From: Atrina japonica
Lineage: Eukaryota > Mollusca > Bivalvia > Pterioida > Pinnidae
Length of the DNA: 64,000 nucleotides
Direction of reading: 5' to 3'
Assembly: GCA_030159075.1 (NCBI GenBank)
Contig: BROG01000459.1
Coordinates: 1 to 64,000, forward strand
Shown: one piece after another, positions 37,895 to 50,625 of the stretch
How the letters are laid out: every line of letters starts with the position of its first letter
Numbering within the stretch: position 1 is the stretch's first letter
The notes under the pieces: model-generated
The model's input: the letters and a program-made list of their open reading frames with translations, nothing else
Database searches by the model: none
What the model was told of the DNA's origin: nothing
Position numbers and translations under genes: made by a program

Positions 37895-38470
37895 AACATA
37901 ATACCAAAGTTATAATGCTCAAGACGATATTGTGTCTGTCAATTAGACTTCATTAGTTGAGATCCAATTTGAAAAGTATGTGATTTTTCCAAAGATAAAG
38001 TGGTATCATACAAGGTCAAATAATATCTCTAAAAGTATAGCCGAAATTCGTCTGACTATCTTAGCTTTAGAAAATTTTTGAATTAAAATGGTGCTAACAG
38101 TGCCAAATTTTACTTTAGTATAAGATGAACAACTGGTACCAAAATACCAGGTACTAGGTTTATGTGTACCCTCGGGGACTCAAACGGTCCACCAGCAGAG
38201 GCAACGACCTAGTAGTTAAACATAATACCAAAGTTATAATGCTCAAGACGATATCGTTTCTGTCAATTAAACTTCATCAGTTGAGCTCCAATTTGAAAAT
38301 TATGTGTTTTTTCCAAAGATAAAGTGGTATCATACAAGGCCAAATGATATCTCTTAAAGTATAGCCGAAATCCGTCTAAGAGTAACCACTGTAAAAAAAA
38401 ATCTTATCTTTAGAAGATTTTCGAATTTAAATGGTGTTAACAGTGCCAAAGATAAAGTAGTATCATGTGA
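37895..38470 (+). repeat. Two tandem copies of the dispersed repeat
   Basis: Copies begin at about 37897 and 38219, each with 'cataataccaaagttataat' and 'gctcaagacgatat'. The first runs to 'accctcggggactcaaacgg' and 'tccaccagcag'. The second is truncated. Confidence 0.8.
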
Positions 38471-39559
38471 ATGTGACGAAAACCAAGACATGTTAATACT
38501 GTCCAAGTTTTTATAGAAAATTCCAACCGCTTTGTTTTAGTGTAACCATACATTTTCAGATATAGTTGTTGGCTGTATTTTTAATCTTGATTGTTTGGCA
38601 TATTTATGGATTTGAGCGGTGAACGTACGATTTCGATTGTTTCACAGATGCTGGACTTACCCTGGAAAAATGCTTTTGAATTCCTTTATTAGTTAGAACG
38701 CTGTAGAACGTATCATTTGTTGAAAAATGAAGCTAACAGCGTATCAGAAAGTGATTTTAAATTCCACGTATTTACAAACAACATTTTAGTCTTATTTTAT
38801 TTTACTATTTCATCTTAAAATATTTAACCTGTATCAACTATGATGTCATTGTTATTCACTGTTGAATGTAAGAACAAGTCCATCTATTAATGGGTACCTA
38901 TAAAAACTTGCTTAAATATCATGGTTACGAAATATATAGTAAAATGTGTTGTCTCTTAATTCCGCTGTAAAATTTGTATTTTAAAAACAATATGCCACCT
39001 AAAATGTGAAAAACCACATTGGAACTATATATGTATGATGATTAAGTTTAAAATAAAGAATGTCGAATCACACGTCTAAAACGTTTGCACTTTTATTTTC
39101 GTCTATATCGACTTTAAGGCACAAAATAATTTTCATGAATCTTTGGAAAAAATGAAGGCTGGAATATTTTCCAGTAAAAATATATTTTCCTGCTTTTAAA
39201 ATTTGAGACATGAGATTTCTGCATATTTTAAGGAATCTGAATATCCTCTGAGATTAATGATATTTTTCTGGAAATATCCTCGGAATAAAAGACTACTGTT
39301 GACAAAATGGCATGTCCAACGTTTAAGTGAACTAAACATGATGTAAAGCTGTGTAACGGGACAAGCAGGACCACTAAATTACCACAAAAATAACAAAGTA
39401 TCAATTTTAAATTTATTCAAAAAAAAAAAAAAACAATGAAAAAAAAAATGAGTATATATATTTAAGAAATGTAAACACTTTCACACACCTCTCACACCTT
39501 CCAATTAAATGCAATTAAGAAATTCATTTATTTTTTACACAATTTGATCAATTAATTAA

Positions 39560-39860
39560 CAGAGTTATTATTTGATATGTCCACACAGGAATTATAACAA
39601 GTCTTTTATCCTTGGTTCACAAAGAATTACCGGTATAATATGTCCACTCAGGTATTTATAACGTTCACAAAACAGGTTCAAACCGTGTTTACTAATGAGT
39701 TGTCCACTAAGGACTCAGCCCAGTATACAATAGAGGATACAATCCATTCCACAACTTATTTGTCCACTTAGGAATCTGAATCATCCACATAGGAACTAAA
39801 CAACATTACATAGTCCACTCAGGAAGTTAAAATATGTATGATCCTCTCAGGGAATTACTG
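39560..39860. repeat. Recurring TGTCCACTCAGGAA motif
   Basis: Six to seven occurrences of 'tgtccac(t/a)(c/t)aggaa' variants, spaced about 25-65 bp. It looks like an old degenerate tandem repeat. Confidence 0.65.
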
Positions 39861-40009
39861 TTCAATTATGATTTTATGCATCGTGTTATTCCAGTATTGG
39901 AAGCTGAAATAAATTATTTATTTCTTCTATAACAAAACAAACAATCAAACAAAACATGATGTTATTGAAAACCAAAGATTGAAATATCGAATATTTATTT
40001 ACTAACCGG

Positions 40010-40090
40010 AACTTATGTTATTTCCGGTTAATTATATTTCCGGTAAATGTAATTCCGGTCAACATATTTCCGGTTTACAACTTCCGGCAT
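40010..40090. repeat. TTCCGG-rich short tandem repeat
   Basis: Five to six copies of 'atttccggttaa'-like sequence in 80 bp. Each contains TTCCGG, which matches the core of ETS-type binding sites, though that may be chance. Confidence 0.7.
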
Positions 40091-41096
40091 GTCAATTAAA
40101 ATGGCGGCTTATATGAATCTGAATATCGCCTCAAAAATAAAATATTAATTCAATTATAGTACCAATTAAATAAATAGTGGTCTTACTTGCAACACTTATA
40201 CTATAAGATTATCTAAAGCAATTCTCAATTATACAGAAGTCAAACAAAACCATCCAGTAACTAGTATTAAACTGTATAAACCAACTATTAGGTTGCAACA
40301 TATCAGACAACACAAATCCATTACCAGAACACTTGGTTGTCCAATAGATAACTAATCAGTAGCTGTCGATAAGGTCAAGCACGCACCTGTATTTCATTTA
40401 CCTGAAGTAATGACCATTTAAAACTAACATATTTATACCTAACATAACCTAGAAATATATATATTGAAATATAAAACTCAACTAGTAACAGAAAAGAAAT
40501 TAACTTACCACATTCTGTTGAAATGTGCCTTCAATTTGGGTAGGTCTAATGGAACTTACACATACACATCTGAACTCGTGCTCCTCTTACTCTACCCACG
40601 TGTACCTATATTTTTCTCACCTGATTGCACACATCAAGGTCTGTTAAATGCTTATTTCCGGTAGAAGTTGAAAAAGTTGTCCTGCGAAAATTCAAATTAA
40701 AGCTGTATATAACATAGCGCTGTACAAAAATATACATGCTGACGTCACAAGCTGTCAGTGCCTAGACACATATATTGCTTTGGTGATTGTTATCAAAGAC
40801 AAATGACAATTTCAACAATGTCAATTATCTTATATGTTTTTTTTAAAGATATATTCGTCTTTTCGTTGGAATCAATTACTAAACATGAATCGTATTCAAT
40901 TTCATCCAGTGCTATTGAAAACAATTCACGAGAAGAAGGATAATCATTATAATTTTAATGTAGTCTCCATGTGGGAAAGTCAACGTTATAACAAATGATA
41001 TACTTTAAGTGTTCGAGAATGACTATATTTCACTTAAAGACCTTTGTTCCTGTACCTTTGTGGAAGGCAAATCATTCTCTAAATTAAAAATTTCAG

Positions 41097-41743
41097 GGAG
41101 AAAAGGAGATCATGGGGGCAATCAAGGTAAAGAATATATTCACATGACAGAGGAAATACAGCGGCTAAAAAGTGAACTGAATGAGGCTCGAAAGGAAAAT
41201 GAACAACTTCAAAAAAAAATATCTGAATTGCGGAATACAATAAAACAGTTAGAAATTAAAAGGGCAAACAATACGCGTTTAATATATTCGCCTGATCAAC
41301 ATTCTGAAATGGACTATAACTCTTTGAAAAAAGAAAATGAAAGACTACTTGAAACAATCGAGAAAGAAAAATCCAAACTTTCGGAAATAGAAGAAAAATA
41401 TGATAAACAAATAAAAAAAGAAAACATCCAATCAAATAGAATAAGTTCCTTAGAAAAGGAAAATGAAAAACAAAGAAAAGATTTGAAGGCTGCTGAAGAA
41501 AAGAGGATAAACGACTTGCAAAAGATGAAAGTGGCGTGCGAGAATAAAATACAAGAACTGAATGAGGAATTCAAGTCCATTATGGATGGGAAAAAAAGTG
41601 ATTTACGGTCACCGACAAGTACACCTGTACTTCCACCTATTCAGAAGGAATCAGCTCAAGTAGCAATAGCGAACGATGGAAAACGAAAAAAGAAAAAACC
41701 ATGTGTACTTAAAACGTTAGCCAAGTCAACTGACGCACTGTAA
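41097..41743 (+). CDS. Gene A exon 4: coiled coil and basic C-terminal tail
   Basis: The acceptor is AAAAATTTCAG. The exon starts in phase 1 (split Gly codon), and the stop TAA is at 41741-41743. It encodes about 215 residues. From 'EEIQRLKSELNEARKENEQL' to about 'EELNEEFKSIMDG' the sequence is a nearly continuous coiled coil of Leu/Ile heptads rich in Glu and Lys. A short proline segment 'TSTPVLPPIQKE' follows, and then a basic run 'GKRKKKKP' that could act as a nuclear localisation signal. The coiled coil suggests oligomerisation. Gene B keeps the same order (coiled coil, 'LLPPI', 'KKKKP'). The last 'DAL' residues differ from B. Confidence 0.8.
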
Positions 41744-41867
41744 TTGTATACATATATAGTGCATTTTATAGAGTGTTTTTGAAATTTGCTGACACCAAAT
41801 TGACACAAGCTGAACTAACTTGTATGGATGGTTTTTAGATGAAATACAGAATTAATTTTCAACTGAA

Positions 41868-41869
<2 letters not shown>

Positions 41870-41951
<82 letters not shown>
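41870..41951. repeat. (CT)n microsatellite in gene A 3' region
   Basis: About 80 bp of uninterrupted CT, 127 bp after the stop codon and so probably in the 3' UTR. Confidence 0.97.
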
Positions 41952-41954
<3 letters not shown>

Positions 41955-42879
41955 ATTAATTCTTAGTGTTAATGCTGTAAACTTTTAATATTTTCACTGG
42001 GATTTTAATTTTTAAATTTCACCAAAAGTTAATGTATGCAAAAGAAAATGAATGTAGATTTGCTATGTTGAGTAATTGGTTTGCGTGATGGTTAAATTTT
42101 CTTTCATCTCATTATTCACAACATAACAACTACATGAATATTACAATATAATAAATTGATGCTTTAGATATCATAGATATTTTATAGAAATATCGTACCA
42201 GTATAATATTATTTAGTTATGTTTTAATCATATTTCATGGCTACTACATTTTACATTTGTTTTACATTGAAAGATGCGCCCAGGCAAGTTATGTTATTTA
42301 GTGTACTGAATATAACGAAATCAACTAAAATGACCAACATACAATGGGACATAGCTATTAAAACCATCTACATAACCTATTTAAAGAGGACTGAGAAGTG
42401 AGGTGGTCTCAAAAGTGAGGGTCTATACATGTACTTATTAGGTATTTATTATAATGTTGGACGTTTATGGTCTGGAAGAAGAGGTGATCTCCCAAGCGAG
42501 GTTCTTTACGCGAGATTCCACCGTACAAACAAAATCATATTTTTCATCATGGTTTACATTTAGTTTATATCAGAAAATCACAATCTGCCATAAAACACTT
42601 GTTGTACTTTTAAACTCCGTTGCGTCTTGATTGGGGATGCAATTTTTAAAGCAATGCATTGATTTTTTTCAGTAAATGGAAATATAGATACATTTAGATA
42701 AATTTCATGAATTTTTTTTCAAAGAAATTGCAGAACAATTGAGTGTATTTATATTTAAAAAGCGAATATATGAAATTTCTATACCTCCACATTAAAGGAT
42801 CTGTGTAATGGCATTACAAAGATTTAACGAGAATAAAACAAACATGAAGAAAATCTTCTCATGTCTGTGTAAATCAATA

Positions 42880-44560
42880 TTATTTAACAAAATTGTAAAT
42901 ATTTGATATCAATACAGTTTTAATTTTGGTCAGTTGTTTCCCAAGTAAATACGAAGGACTTGAATCAGAATAATACATCAGTCAGCGAGTACATGCGGTT
43001 TCTGATTGAAGGACTCGTAAGAAATATTATAAACATAATACCAAAGTAAAAATGCTCAAGACGATCGTTACTGTCATTTACACTTCATCAGTTGAATTTC
43101 AATTGTAAAAGATTTTCTAAAGTGAAAGTGGTATCAGACAAGGCCAAATAATAAATCTAAACGTATAATCAAAATTCGTCTACGAGAAACCACTGTAAAA
43201 ACATGGCTATTCTATCAGCTATAAGAAAGAATCAAAATCAAGGGTTGCGTTTTATTGAAGTCCTTAATCATGAGTACAAATGTTTTAATTCCTAAGGTAT
43301 GTCATTATAAATATTAAGCTGTGAGTCAGGGTTAGAACACCATAGAATACTTGGTGACAGCGGGGACACAAAACTCTATTAATCCGATCAGATATACTGA
43401 ATTTCTATTCGATTTTCAAGTTATGCGGCCAATCTCAGATTGTGTGAATCTTAAGATTGTTATTGGATTTTCATTGAACTGAATTCAGATAGTGTTGTGT
43501 AAATCTAAAATAACAGAAAAATCTTCCATCAACACTATCTCGGATAGGAAATGTACAACGGCTTGTGTACTGAGCACCCCCAAGGCTGCAAAATTGACCT
43601 CTGATCAATCAGCCAATTTTATTGCAGAGTCTCGTTGCTTCAATAGAACAAAAATGCGAACGGGCCACGGTCCTGTACAATATTTTAAATCTCCAGCTGT
43701 TTGATATTTGTCGTCAAAAACAGATAATCTTGAATTTAATTTTCGAACGAATTTAAGTTTCGCACGTCATTAACAGATAGTCACAGAAACAAAGTTTACG
43801 ATATTTAAATAAATAGTAATGACATTGTATGTTACAAAGATAGAGCAAACTCCGAGATGACAGCATCAACGACATCACAGTTTTTAAAAATTCATATATA
43901 ATCAACGCTACCAAAAATGTCGTATTTTAATTAATTCTTTTTCCTTTGAAATATATCAGAAAATCACATGTGCCGAAGCCGTAAGAGACGAGCGTTACAT
44001 CTCAATCTCTTTATTCCTGCTTTGAAGTGAACCTCTTCCACATTGGACATGTGTTTCTGCCAATGTAGACAGGGGAATTCACAAAAATATTGGAAAAGTT
44101 TTCCTTATTTTCTATATGAGATGGGGTAAGACAACATTTTCATGTGACGTCGGTATGACGTCAGACGATGGGTTTTGAAGACATTGTGAAATTGTTAAAA
44201 TGAATTGGTTGTATCTAAAAAAAAATTTGAATTTCATCATTATTTCATTCAAATTATTGTTAAAATCATTAATAGATTTTTAAAACTTGGAATATGAAGA
44301 GATGGCCAAATCGAATGCTATACTATTTACTACGAAGGAGTAGGCGCAAGTTTATTGAATTAACGTGGGAGAAAAGAATCAATCGCCAATATCACTGATG
44401 GACAGAAATGTCCTAACCCTGCGTCAAATATTTGACACCTGGGGTATGCGATATCTGTCCACCATTGATAGTGGTAAGATATTCCATAAATCTACCATTT
44501 CTCTTCCCACACCTTAGATGTAGACAAGCTAAATACTCTGTGACATCATAACATAATTTG
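42880..44560 (+). repeat. Duplicated 3' flank block, copy A
   Basis: Several stretches match 58660-59960 in the same order and orientation. Examples are 'aatatttgatatcaat', 'cggtttctgattgaaggact', 'gcatcaacgacatcac', 'tcacatgtgccgaagc' and 'ctatttactacgaa'. A further partial relative lies at 46020-46330. Confidence 0.75.
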
Positions 44561-45097
44561 ATTTAAGTTGGAATTCTCTGTGATGATAATACAATGCATT
44601 AAATGTTGCCACAGATTAAAATCTTAAAACCAGAGTGAAAGAACATAACTATCCTGAACGAGGCTTTGCTTTGTTCTTACAAGAGGGTTTTAAAATTCTC
44701 CTGTCAAACGAGCAATCATTTTTATTCTTTTGCTACCACATTTCAGTCTTTACTATAGGGCAAACGTCAATAAAACTACGTTCAAAATTAGACAATGCGT
44801 CTGTGACGTCACAACGAGTGTGAGATGTCTTTCCCAAGGGAAGGAAAGACAAGTTTATCTTTTTATGGTTAATCATTTTTACGGGCCAGTGTGGGAGAAT
44901 ATTTTATTCTTCTATACTTGTTCGTAAAAGACTATGATTACGCGTAAAAGGATGACTTTACCTTTCCCAAGGGAAAGATAATCCTTACGCGCTATGACGT
45001 CCCAGTACAATTTGTGACGTAGTTACTTGGTCTTCTAGAATACATTGCATAGAACTTTATGTAAGATTTAATTTGCGTGGATTAATATAAAACATTT

Positions 45098-45320
45098 TAG
45101 ATACCAAACATAAATCTTGTGTCCAGGACACAGATACAAAATCCGGAAAAAATGGACAAACACGGACCACTGGGAACCAAGAGGTGGGATCAGGTGCCAT
45201 GGAGGAGTAGACAATCCCTGTCGACCGGTCACACCCGCTGTGAGTCCACAGTAAAGTCCAAATGAAGTACGTGAGGAACGAGTCCTCGTCACCATTGGAC
45301 GTCTCAACAACCGCCACAAT
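45098..45320 (-). mobile_element. RT element copy R1: 3' tail only
   Basis: Contains 'agaggtgggatcaggtgcca', 'tgtcgaccggtcacacccgc' and the 3'-terminal 'agataccaaa' motif, all in minus orientation. It matches the tails of R4 (62443-62700) and R5 (63600-63860). It abuts R2, which is in the opposite orientation. Confidence 0.8.
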
Positions 45321-45327
45321 ATATGCC

Positions 45328-45790
45328 AGCGACCTAGAAATTAAAGATACAACAAAATAAAGCACACACGCTTCATACTTAGACCTTTTACTTACTATAG
45401 ACACAGACCGGAAATTGGCAACTAAGCTATACGACAAACGCGACTAATTCGGCTTTCCCATCGTAAATTTTCCACATTTAAGTAGTAACATCCCCCAGTC
45501 ACCCGCATATGAAGTTTATTTTTAACATGATCCGATATGCCATGGCGTGTACAACATATGAAAATTTCATATACAGAGGTAAACTACTCACTGACAAATT
45601 ATTGACACAGGGATATTGAAAACCGCGTTTAATGTCAACGTTCCGCAAATTTTACGGTCGGTATAAATGTCTTGTTTGCTTATTCTTCCATGGCACCTGA
45701 TCCTACCTCTTGGTTTCCAGAAGTCCGTGTTTGTTTATTTTTACCGGAGTTGTATGTATGTCATGGACATTCTATTGACTTATACTTTAG
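45328..45790 (+). mobile_element. RT element copy R2: C-terminal RT fragment plus 3' tail
   Basis: On the plus strand it reads 'DLEIKDTT', 'ASYLDLLLTIDTDRKLATKL', 'YDKRD', 'FGFPIVNFPHLSSNIPQSPA', 'LLTDKLLTQGY' and 'LMSTFRKFYGRY', with several stops. This is the end of the reverse-transcriptase protein also seen at 62656-63050. The tail follows at 45686-45790 ('cttccatggcacctgatcct'). With R1 it forms a palindrome of tail, RT and tail. Confidence 0.8.
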
Positions 45791-46019
45791 TATATATTAT
45801 AGACATAATACCAAAGCTATAGTTATCTGAGATATCGTGTTTTCATAGTTCCTTTAAGTTTTAGAATACGAGATTTTATCAACCATCGTACAGCTTTCAG
45901 CCATTCAGACAAAGTGTCTGGTTCCACGTCTTCATGTTTGGTTCATCGTCTGGCATAATCTTCGATATAATTCATAACTAAACTGAAATTCTGACTCAAA
46001 TTAAAGGAACGGGTTTTGT

Positions 46020-46330
46020 GGTAATTAGGACATCTTAAAATGAGGTTTACATTTTCAACAATAGAAACGTCGCCGGTGATGACATGCCTGATAGGATTAT
46101 ATTTGAAGGAAGATGATGCACATGAATATGTATCGAAAACAAATCATGGGAGAACAAAATCAAACATAAGTGTGTTGAGTAGAAACATGTACGATTCTAT
46201 TATTCTCCCATCTTGGACAGGTGTCTACCGTTTTTCCAAGCCAGAGTTTCTCTGTCCACATTCTAGCTACACAGCATAAAGTTATAACGCGGGACCTCTA
46301 TGTGATGAGATGCATTAAAAGTTGTTTCAG
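46020..46330 (+). repeat. Partial relative of duplicated 3' flank
   Basis: Shares 'aagccagagtttctctgtcc' and 'agctacac' with 59850-59910 and, more weakly, with 44490-44530. A 79-codon open frame at 46040-46279 has no recognisable motif. Confidence 0.5.
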
Positions 46331-46359
46331 GTTTTATTCACGTGCATAAACTTATAATC

Positions 46360-46700
46360 GAAATCAGCATTTAATGTCAACGTTCTACAAATTTTACAGT
46401 CGGTAAGACCTTGATTGCGATTACTCTGTTTCACTTTATGACATGTTTGGTTGTCTGATGGCTGTTGTTGAGATGTCTGTTACGATTGTGACGAGGATTT
46501 GTTACTCATTTTTTCATTTGGGTTTAACTGTCGACTCACAGGAAGTGTGATCGGTCAGCAGTGGACACTTACGTACTTCTCCATGACATCCGATGCCACT
46601 TCTGGATCTCCAGAAGCCAGTGTTTGTCCAGTATTCACCAGATTTTAAGCGTGTCTTGGACATCCTGATGATTTATACTTTGGAATCTGAGATTTTGTAA
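46360..46700 (+). mobile_element. RT element copy R3, plus strand
   Basis: Starts with RT C-terminal coding ('LMSTFYKFYSR', 'DCDYSVSL'). It continues through the diverged tail ('ctgtcgactcacaggaag', 'atgccacttctggatctcca') and ends 'gatttatactttggaatctg', the same terminus as the other copies. It is more diverged than R4 and R5. Confidence 0.75.
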
Positions 46701-46944
46701 ATAATTGTATATCGTACTTTCTAAAATATATAGATGCATATCAGAAATAAAAAAACTAAAAACATAAAACTTAAATTGGCCGGAAATGTGTCCGACAGCT
46801 TTTAATTGTCATGGATATAGCGTCACACACGATATGAATTACTCATTTAAGTATAGAACATACCACAACGGCTGCTGATCAACTCTTTAACCGGGTGTAT
46901 TGATTGGATACTTCAATCGTATATTTTTTAATATTGGATATTGA

Positions 46945-47175
46945 ATAGCGGTTTACGCCACACTCAACAATTTCATTTATATGGTTGCGGCCAGTTTTAT
47001 TGGTGAAAGAGAGAACCCGGTTACAATGTATCCGAAAAAAATCCTCCGGCCTTCCGCAAATAAACTTTGGCAAACCTCCCCAAAAAATCAGATTAAGTTT
47101 CAGCGGGACTCGAACCTGCGCTAACCAGGAGTGATAGACTTCATGGTTCAAAACGCGATACTCTCGGACTCCTTT
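46945..47175 (-). repeat. tRNA-derived SINE, family 1
   Basis: Minus orientation. The B box 'GGTTCGAGTCC' (plus strand 'gggactcgaacct') and the end 'tttacgccacactcaacaat' match the copy at 2118-2368. The A box region is degraded. It causes the open frame on the minus strand here. Confidence 0.8.
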
Positions 47176-47525
47176 CAATCGTATAAACAAACCGCGGGAA
47201 AATGATTCAATACATCAAGAGGCTGTATCAAAGTGGACGTATATCATAGTTTACATGAATTAGCCATTGGTTATAAAAGAACAGTTCATTTGTCACGTAT
47301 TTAATGAAATTAAATTTACAGATTTCATTGGACTAGGATTTTGATGACAACATTCGCCAACATTAAAGAAATGCTGATATTTCAAAACGGTTGATTGTTG
47401 ATAACAATTATTTTTTCGTGGACTAATTGATTAGTTCTAATTTATCTTGCATAAAATATATTATTCTTTCCATTCAAACAAACATTGTTAAAACTATTCC
47501 TTTTAACTCATATGATTTAGTTTAT

Positions 47526-47757
47526 ACAGGTCTACCAAAGTAAATTGGCACATGTTTACAAATACAACGAGTCTAAATCAAGTCATAAGAGGGGCGACAA
47601 GTTACATTTCGTCACAAAAGTATTAGAGATTCAGTAATGCATGGGATCCGTGCAAGGCAACATGTTTTACCTGTGCAGCCTATTTTTGGAATGTAGACCA
47701 TATTGTTTTGGTTTCTGACTAAACCAGGATGTGCCGCTTTACATTGGTAGACTTATA
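47526..47757. mobile_element. Small MITE with TIR AGTCTACCAA-GTAAA
   Basis: The left end is 'aggtctaccaaagtaaattg' and the right end 'gctttacattggtagact', which is its inverted match. The inside carries 'acaaatacaacgagtct' and 'ccatattgttttggttt'. An inverted copy is at 49314-49520. Confidence 0.7.
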
Positions 47758-49313
47758 CATACTTACCGTTTGACGGGTTCTTGGAAATTGTTGGCACGGA
47801 TCTGATTGTTTCTCCGAAATGAGTCATCACAACACCTCGACGGCTAGCAAGTCGAATACCTATAGCACTGGAATTTAACTACAAAGGACATGAAGTGAGA
47901 TATAACGATCCAAAAGGAAGTATAAATATTGAGGCTTTCACAAATGGATATCGGTGTATAAAGTTGTAAGTAAGGTATCTTTGACATTTTTAACTCGATG
48001 TATATCGTATAAATGTATAACTTTCATTTTAAATCCTCTTTGATGTTTTTGCAAAAATTGGAAACTTTAAGTTTAAATTAAATATGTTGTTAAACATACA
48101 TATTGTTCTCACGATTGATTTTAAAAGAGGTCGATTTATCGACAAAATATCAAATAGTCATTTGCAAGAGGAAATTGATTTTGATATTCGATAATTTAGA
48201 ATATGATAAATGTAATACGGTAACCTCTACACGGTACTTATAACAAATATACAGGGGGTTCAATGTTTCATGTTTATGGTATCCATTGTATAAAGTGAGT
48301 GTATTAAATCGAATATTTCAGTCGCGATCGTGGTAAATTCCGAATTAAAAAATAACAAATAATGTGTATGGGCGATAAAAAGGTCTTGTTTGCAATTTGA
48401 TATGATGTCCGTTGGTCCAGGATTACTGCACCTGTATGGTTGCGAATATATTATTATAAAAATTTAGAATTAAATGTTTTAATACACCAGTTGTCGTTAT
48501 TTATTTTATAAAGTAAACATGATTAGTCAAATCAAAAACTTACGGTTATTTATATTGTACTGTAAATTAAATTAATGTAATAATATATCAACCAAAGTTC
48601 TAAAAAACAATTATTGCCTTTAGTAATAAATTTAATTTGTAATTCAAATAAAATTACTTGTATCTTCATATGAGTAAAAATGATGAAGTACCAATGGAGA
48701 ATCGAACGTCAAGTCCATTAGAATGCGACAGTTTAGATTTTTAAATGACCTCAAAATGAAGAACAATTGCGAATCCCAAACGGGATAAGACCAGGTGTCC
48801 GGAAGGACTCAGCGTCCTCTGCCTGTATGTCACATTGTACAGGAATAAGAAACGAAATTTATTATATAACCCTAATTTATTTTTTATTGTAAGATCAAGT
48901 ATGATTGAGGCACACATCCAAAGTTTTGATATTTTCTTTTAATTTATCAAATGTAACGGCCTTATGATATGACCAGAGGTATATGAAACACAAATAAAGA
49001 TATTACTTGAGCAACCCATTCACATAAGACTCGGTCTATAAAGCAGTCTGTGATATACAATCATCAATTTACTTTGACAGATTTATCATACGTACGTTAC
49101 TATCATCAGATGAAAATATCCCTTCTTGTTGTATGCACCCTTGCTTTATCCCCCAATATCCAAATAAATATCACAATGACGTTTTGTTGTGATGTCATAT
49201 TTTGACTATGTTGTGTCGTTAGATAGAAATGTGAACACTAGAGGCGTATCGGCCGTTGGGTGAAATGGGCAATGGAATGTTGTGGAATTAAAATCTAAGG
49301 GTAATTTGGTACA
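47758..49313. other. No recognised gene
   Basis: About 1.55 kb of AT-rich DNA between two inverted MITE copies. No repeat unit or coding signal was recognised. Confidence 0.5.
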
Positions 49314-49520
49314 GGTCTACCGTAGTAAAGTGGCATATCCGGGTTCTGCCAAAAACCAAAACAATACGGTCTATTTTCAAAAAGTAGGAATACACAAGTA
49401 AAACGTGACTCCATGTATTACTGTAGTTCTGATATTTTTGTTGCCGAAAATAAGTCTGTCAACCCTGTTATAATTCAATTTAGACTCGCTGTGTTTGTAA
49501 ACATGTGCCATTTACCTTTG
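49314..49520. mobile_element. Small MITE, inverted copy
   Basis: Carries 'aggtctaccgtagtaaagtg', 'aaccaaaacaatacggtct' and 'gactcgctgtgtttgtaaac', the inverted order of 47526-47757. A fragment with the same end also lies at 53460-53545. Confidence 0.7.
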
Positions 49521-49713
49521 TGAACATGCGTATGGAAATAAAAATTTCATTTATATTCCTTAAAATAAAAAATAGAAATGACTGGATTTTTATTCGTGAT
49601 ATAAGTATAAAAGTAAATTGTATGTTTTCATCTTCCCTATTGAACAAGGCAATAATACCGACACGTTTGTATTTTACAGCAGTTTCACAATTAGCAAGTA
49701 TAAATTTATTGAA

Positions 49714-49859
49714 ATGGCCGAATCTGCGGAGACAATGATTTCCAACCCACAAATTGATGTTATAGTGAATACTTCAATCCAAATCAGTAAGAGTTCAGAA
49801 AACGAATGCCGCAGAGATGATAATGGACTGGATGACCAAATTTTCTCATGGAGGAAAAG
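49714..49859 (+). pseudogene. Gene B exon 1, internally deleted
   Basis: Starts with MAES as in A, then 'PQIDVIVNTSI', which matches A's 'LQIDVVVDTLI'. About 130 bp corresponding to the middle of A's helical domain are missing. The end, 'gataatggactggatgacca', aligns with A's 'ataatggactggatgggca' in a different frame. The donor AAAAG|GTACAG is retained. In the present frame, translation stops at 49870. Confidence 0.75.
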
Positions 49860-50292
49860 GTACAGTATCTAGCGTGAAAAAATAACGAACTTAGAATGAG
49901 AAAGAGAGTTTATAAAAGAGCAAGTGACGAAAATTGTATAAATGAGTATGGAGCGTTGAATCGTTATGTTACAATGCCCCCAAGAAAGACAACTCTTAAC
50001 TCCCGTTAACTAAAGGCAATGGCCTTCAGGATGTAAAGCGCAACGGGACAATCATTGAACATATTGGAATTTCTAATACATAAATATATATTTTACCAAT
50101 ACATTGACATTCCCATGAGAATCAATTGTGACCCTTTATTAGCGGACCTCCTTTTATTTATTCGAATCAGACTTTATTAAAAATATTATGGATCGAAGAA
50201 AAAGTGGTCATTAATGTCATAGTTAGATATATTCATGATATTTTACTCAATAATGGCGATTTATGTTCATATTTATGTGATATCATATAGAT

Positions 50293-50625
50293 ATAACATT
50301 CCCGAGAGGGCAGTAGTGTAAATTGCTACCCCGAGAAAATACATTGTCAACCGAGACGAAGCCGATCTACTCCTTTTAAGCATTTACATTGTTTTGATAA
50401 ATGAATAAAACGTCATAGCATCTGCGACGATATAGTGTCACTTGTAACATGTATCGTAGATTTAATTCAGCAAGGAAACGTTCAGGTAAACTTAACAGAG
50501 GTTGCCCTAATACCTCGCTTCAAGAAATCGAACTGTACGCGCATTCATTTCTGCACATGTGATATTTTTAATATACCCTGCTACACAATATAACCCTGGG
50601 AATATCGAGTAAGTTGAAAATATTC
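50293..50625. mobile_element. Dispersed foldback/MITE-like element, copy 2 (inverted)
   Basis: Begins 'cccgagagggcagtagtg' and ends near 'taccctgctacacaatataa' and 'ccctgggaatatcgag'. It is the inverted, shorter relative of 4680-5260, and lies in gene B intron 1. Confidence 0.6.

Larger units (their letters stand above)
36971..41096 (+). other. Gene A intron 3
   Basis: About 4.1 kb. It contains tandem dispersed-repeat copies (37895-38470), a recurring 'tgtccactcaggaa' cluster (39560-39860), a TTCCGG cluster (40010-40090) and AT-rich DNA. Short open frames have no recognisable features. Confidence 0.6.
41744..45097. other. 3' flank of gene A
   Basis: Holds the (CT)n array at 41870-41951 and a candidate AATAAA near 42149. 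It also holds a dispersed repeat at 43027-43205 and sequence at 42880-44560 that is duplicated at 58660-59960. No coding gene was recognised. Confidence 0.55.

Noticed and set aside
40010..40090. TTCCGG cluster as an ETS-controlled promoter
   Set aside because: It sits within an intron of gene A, no transcript start is evident, and the motif arises from a short tandem repeat.
45057..45437. 126-codon minus-strand ORF
   Set aside because: It runs antisense to the RT fragment R2 and through the tail of R1. It is an artefact of mobile-element sequence.
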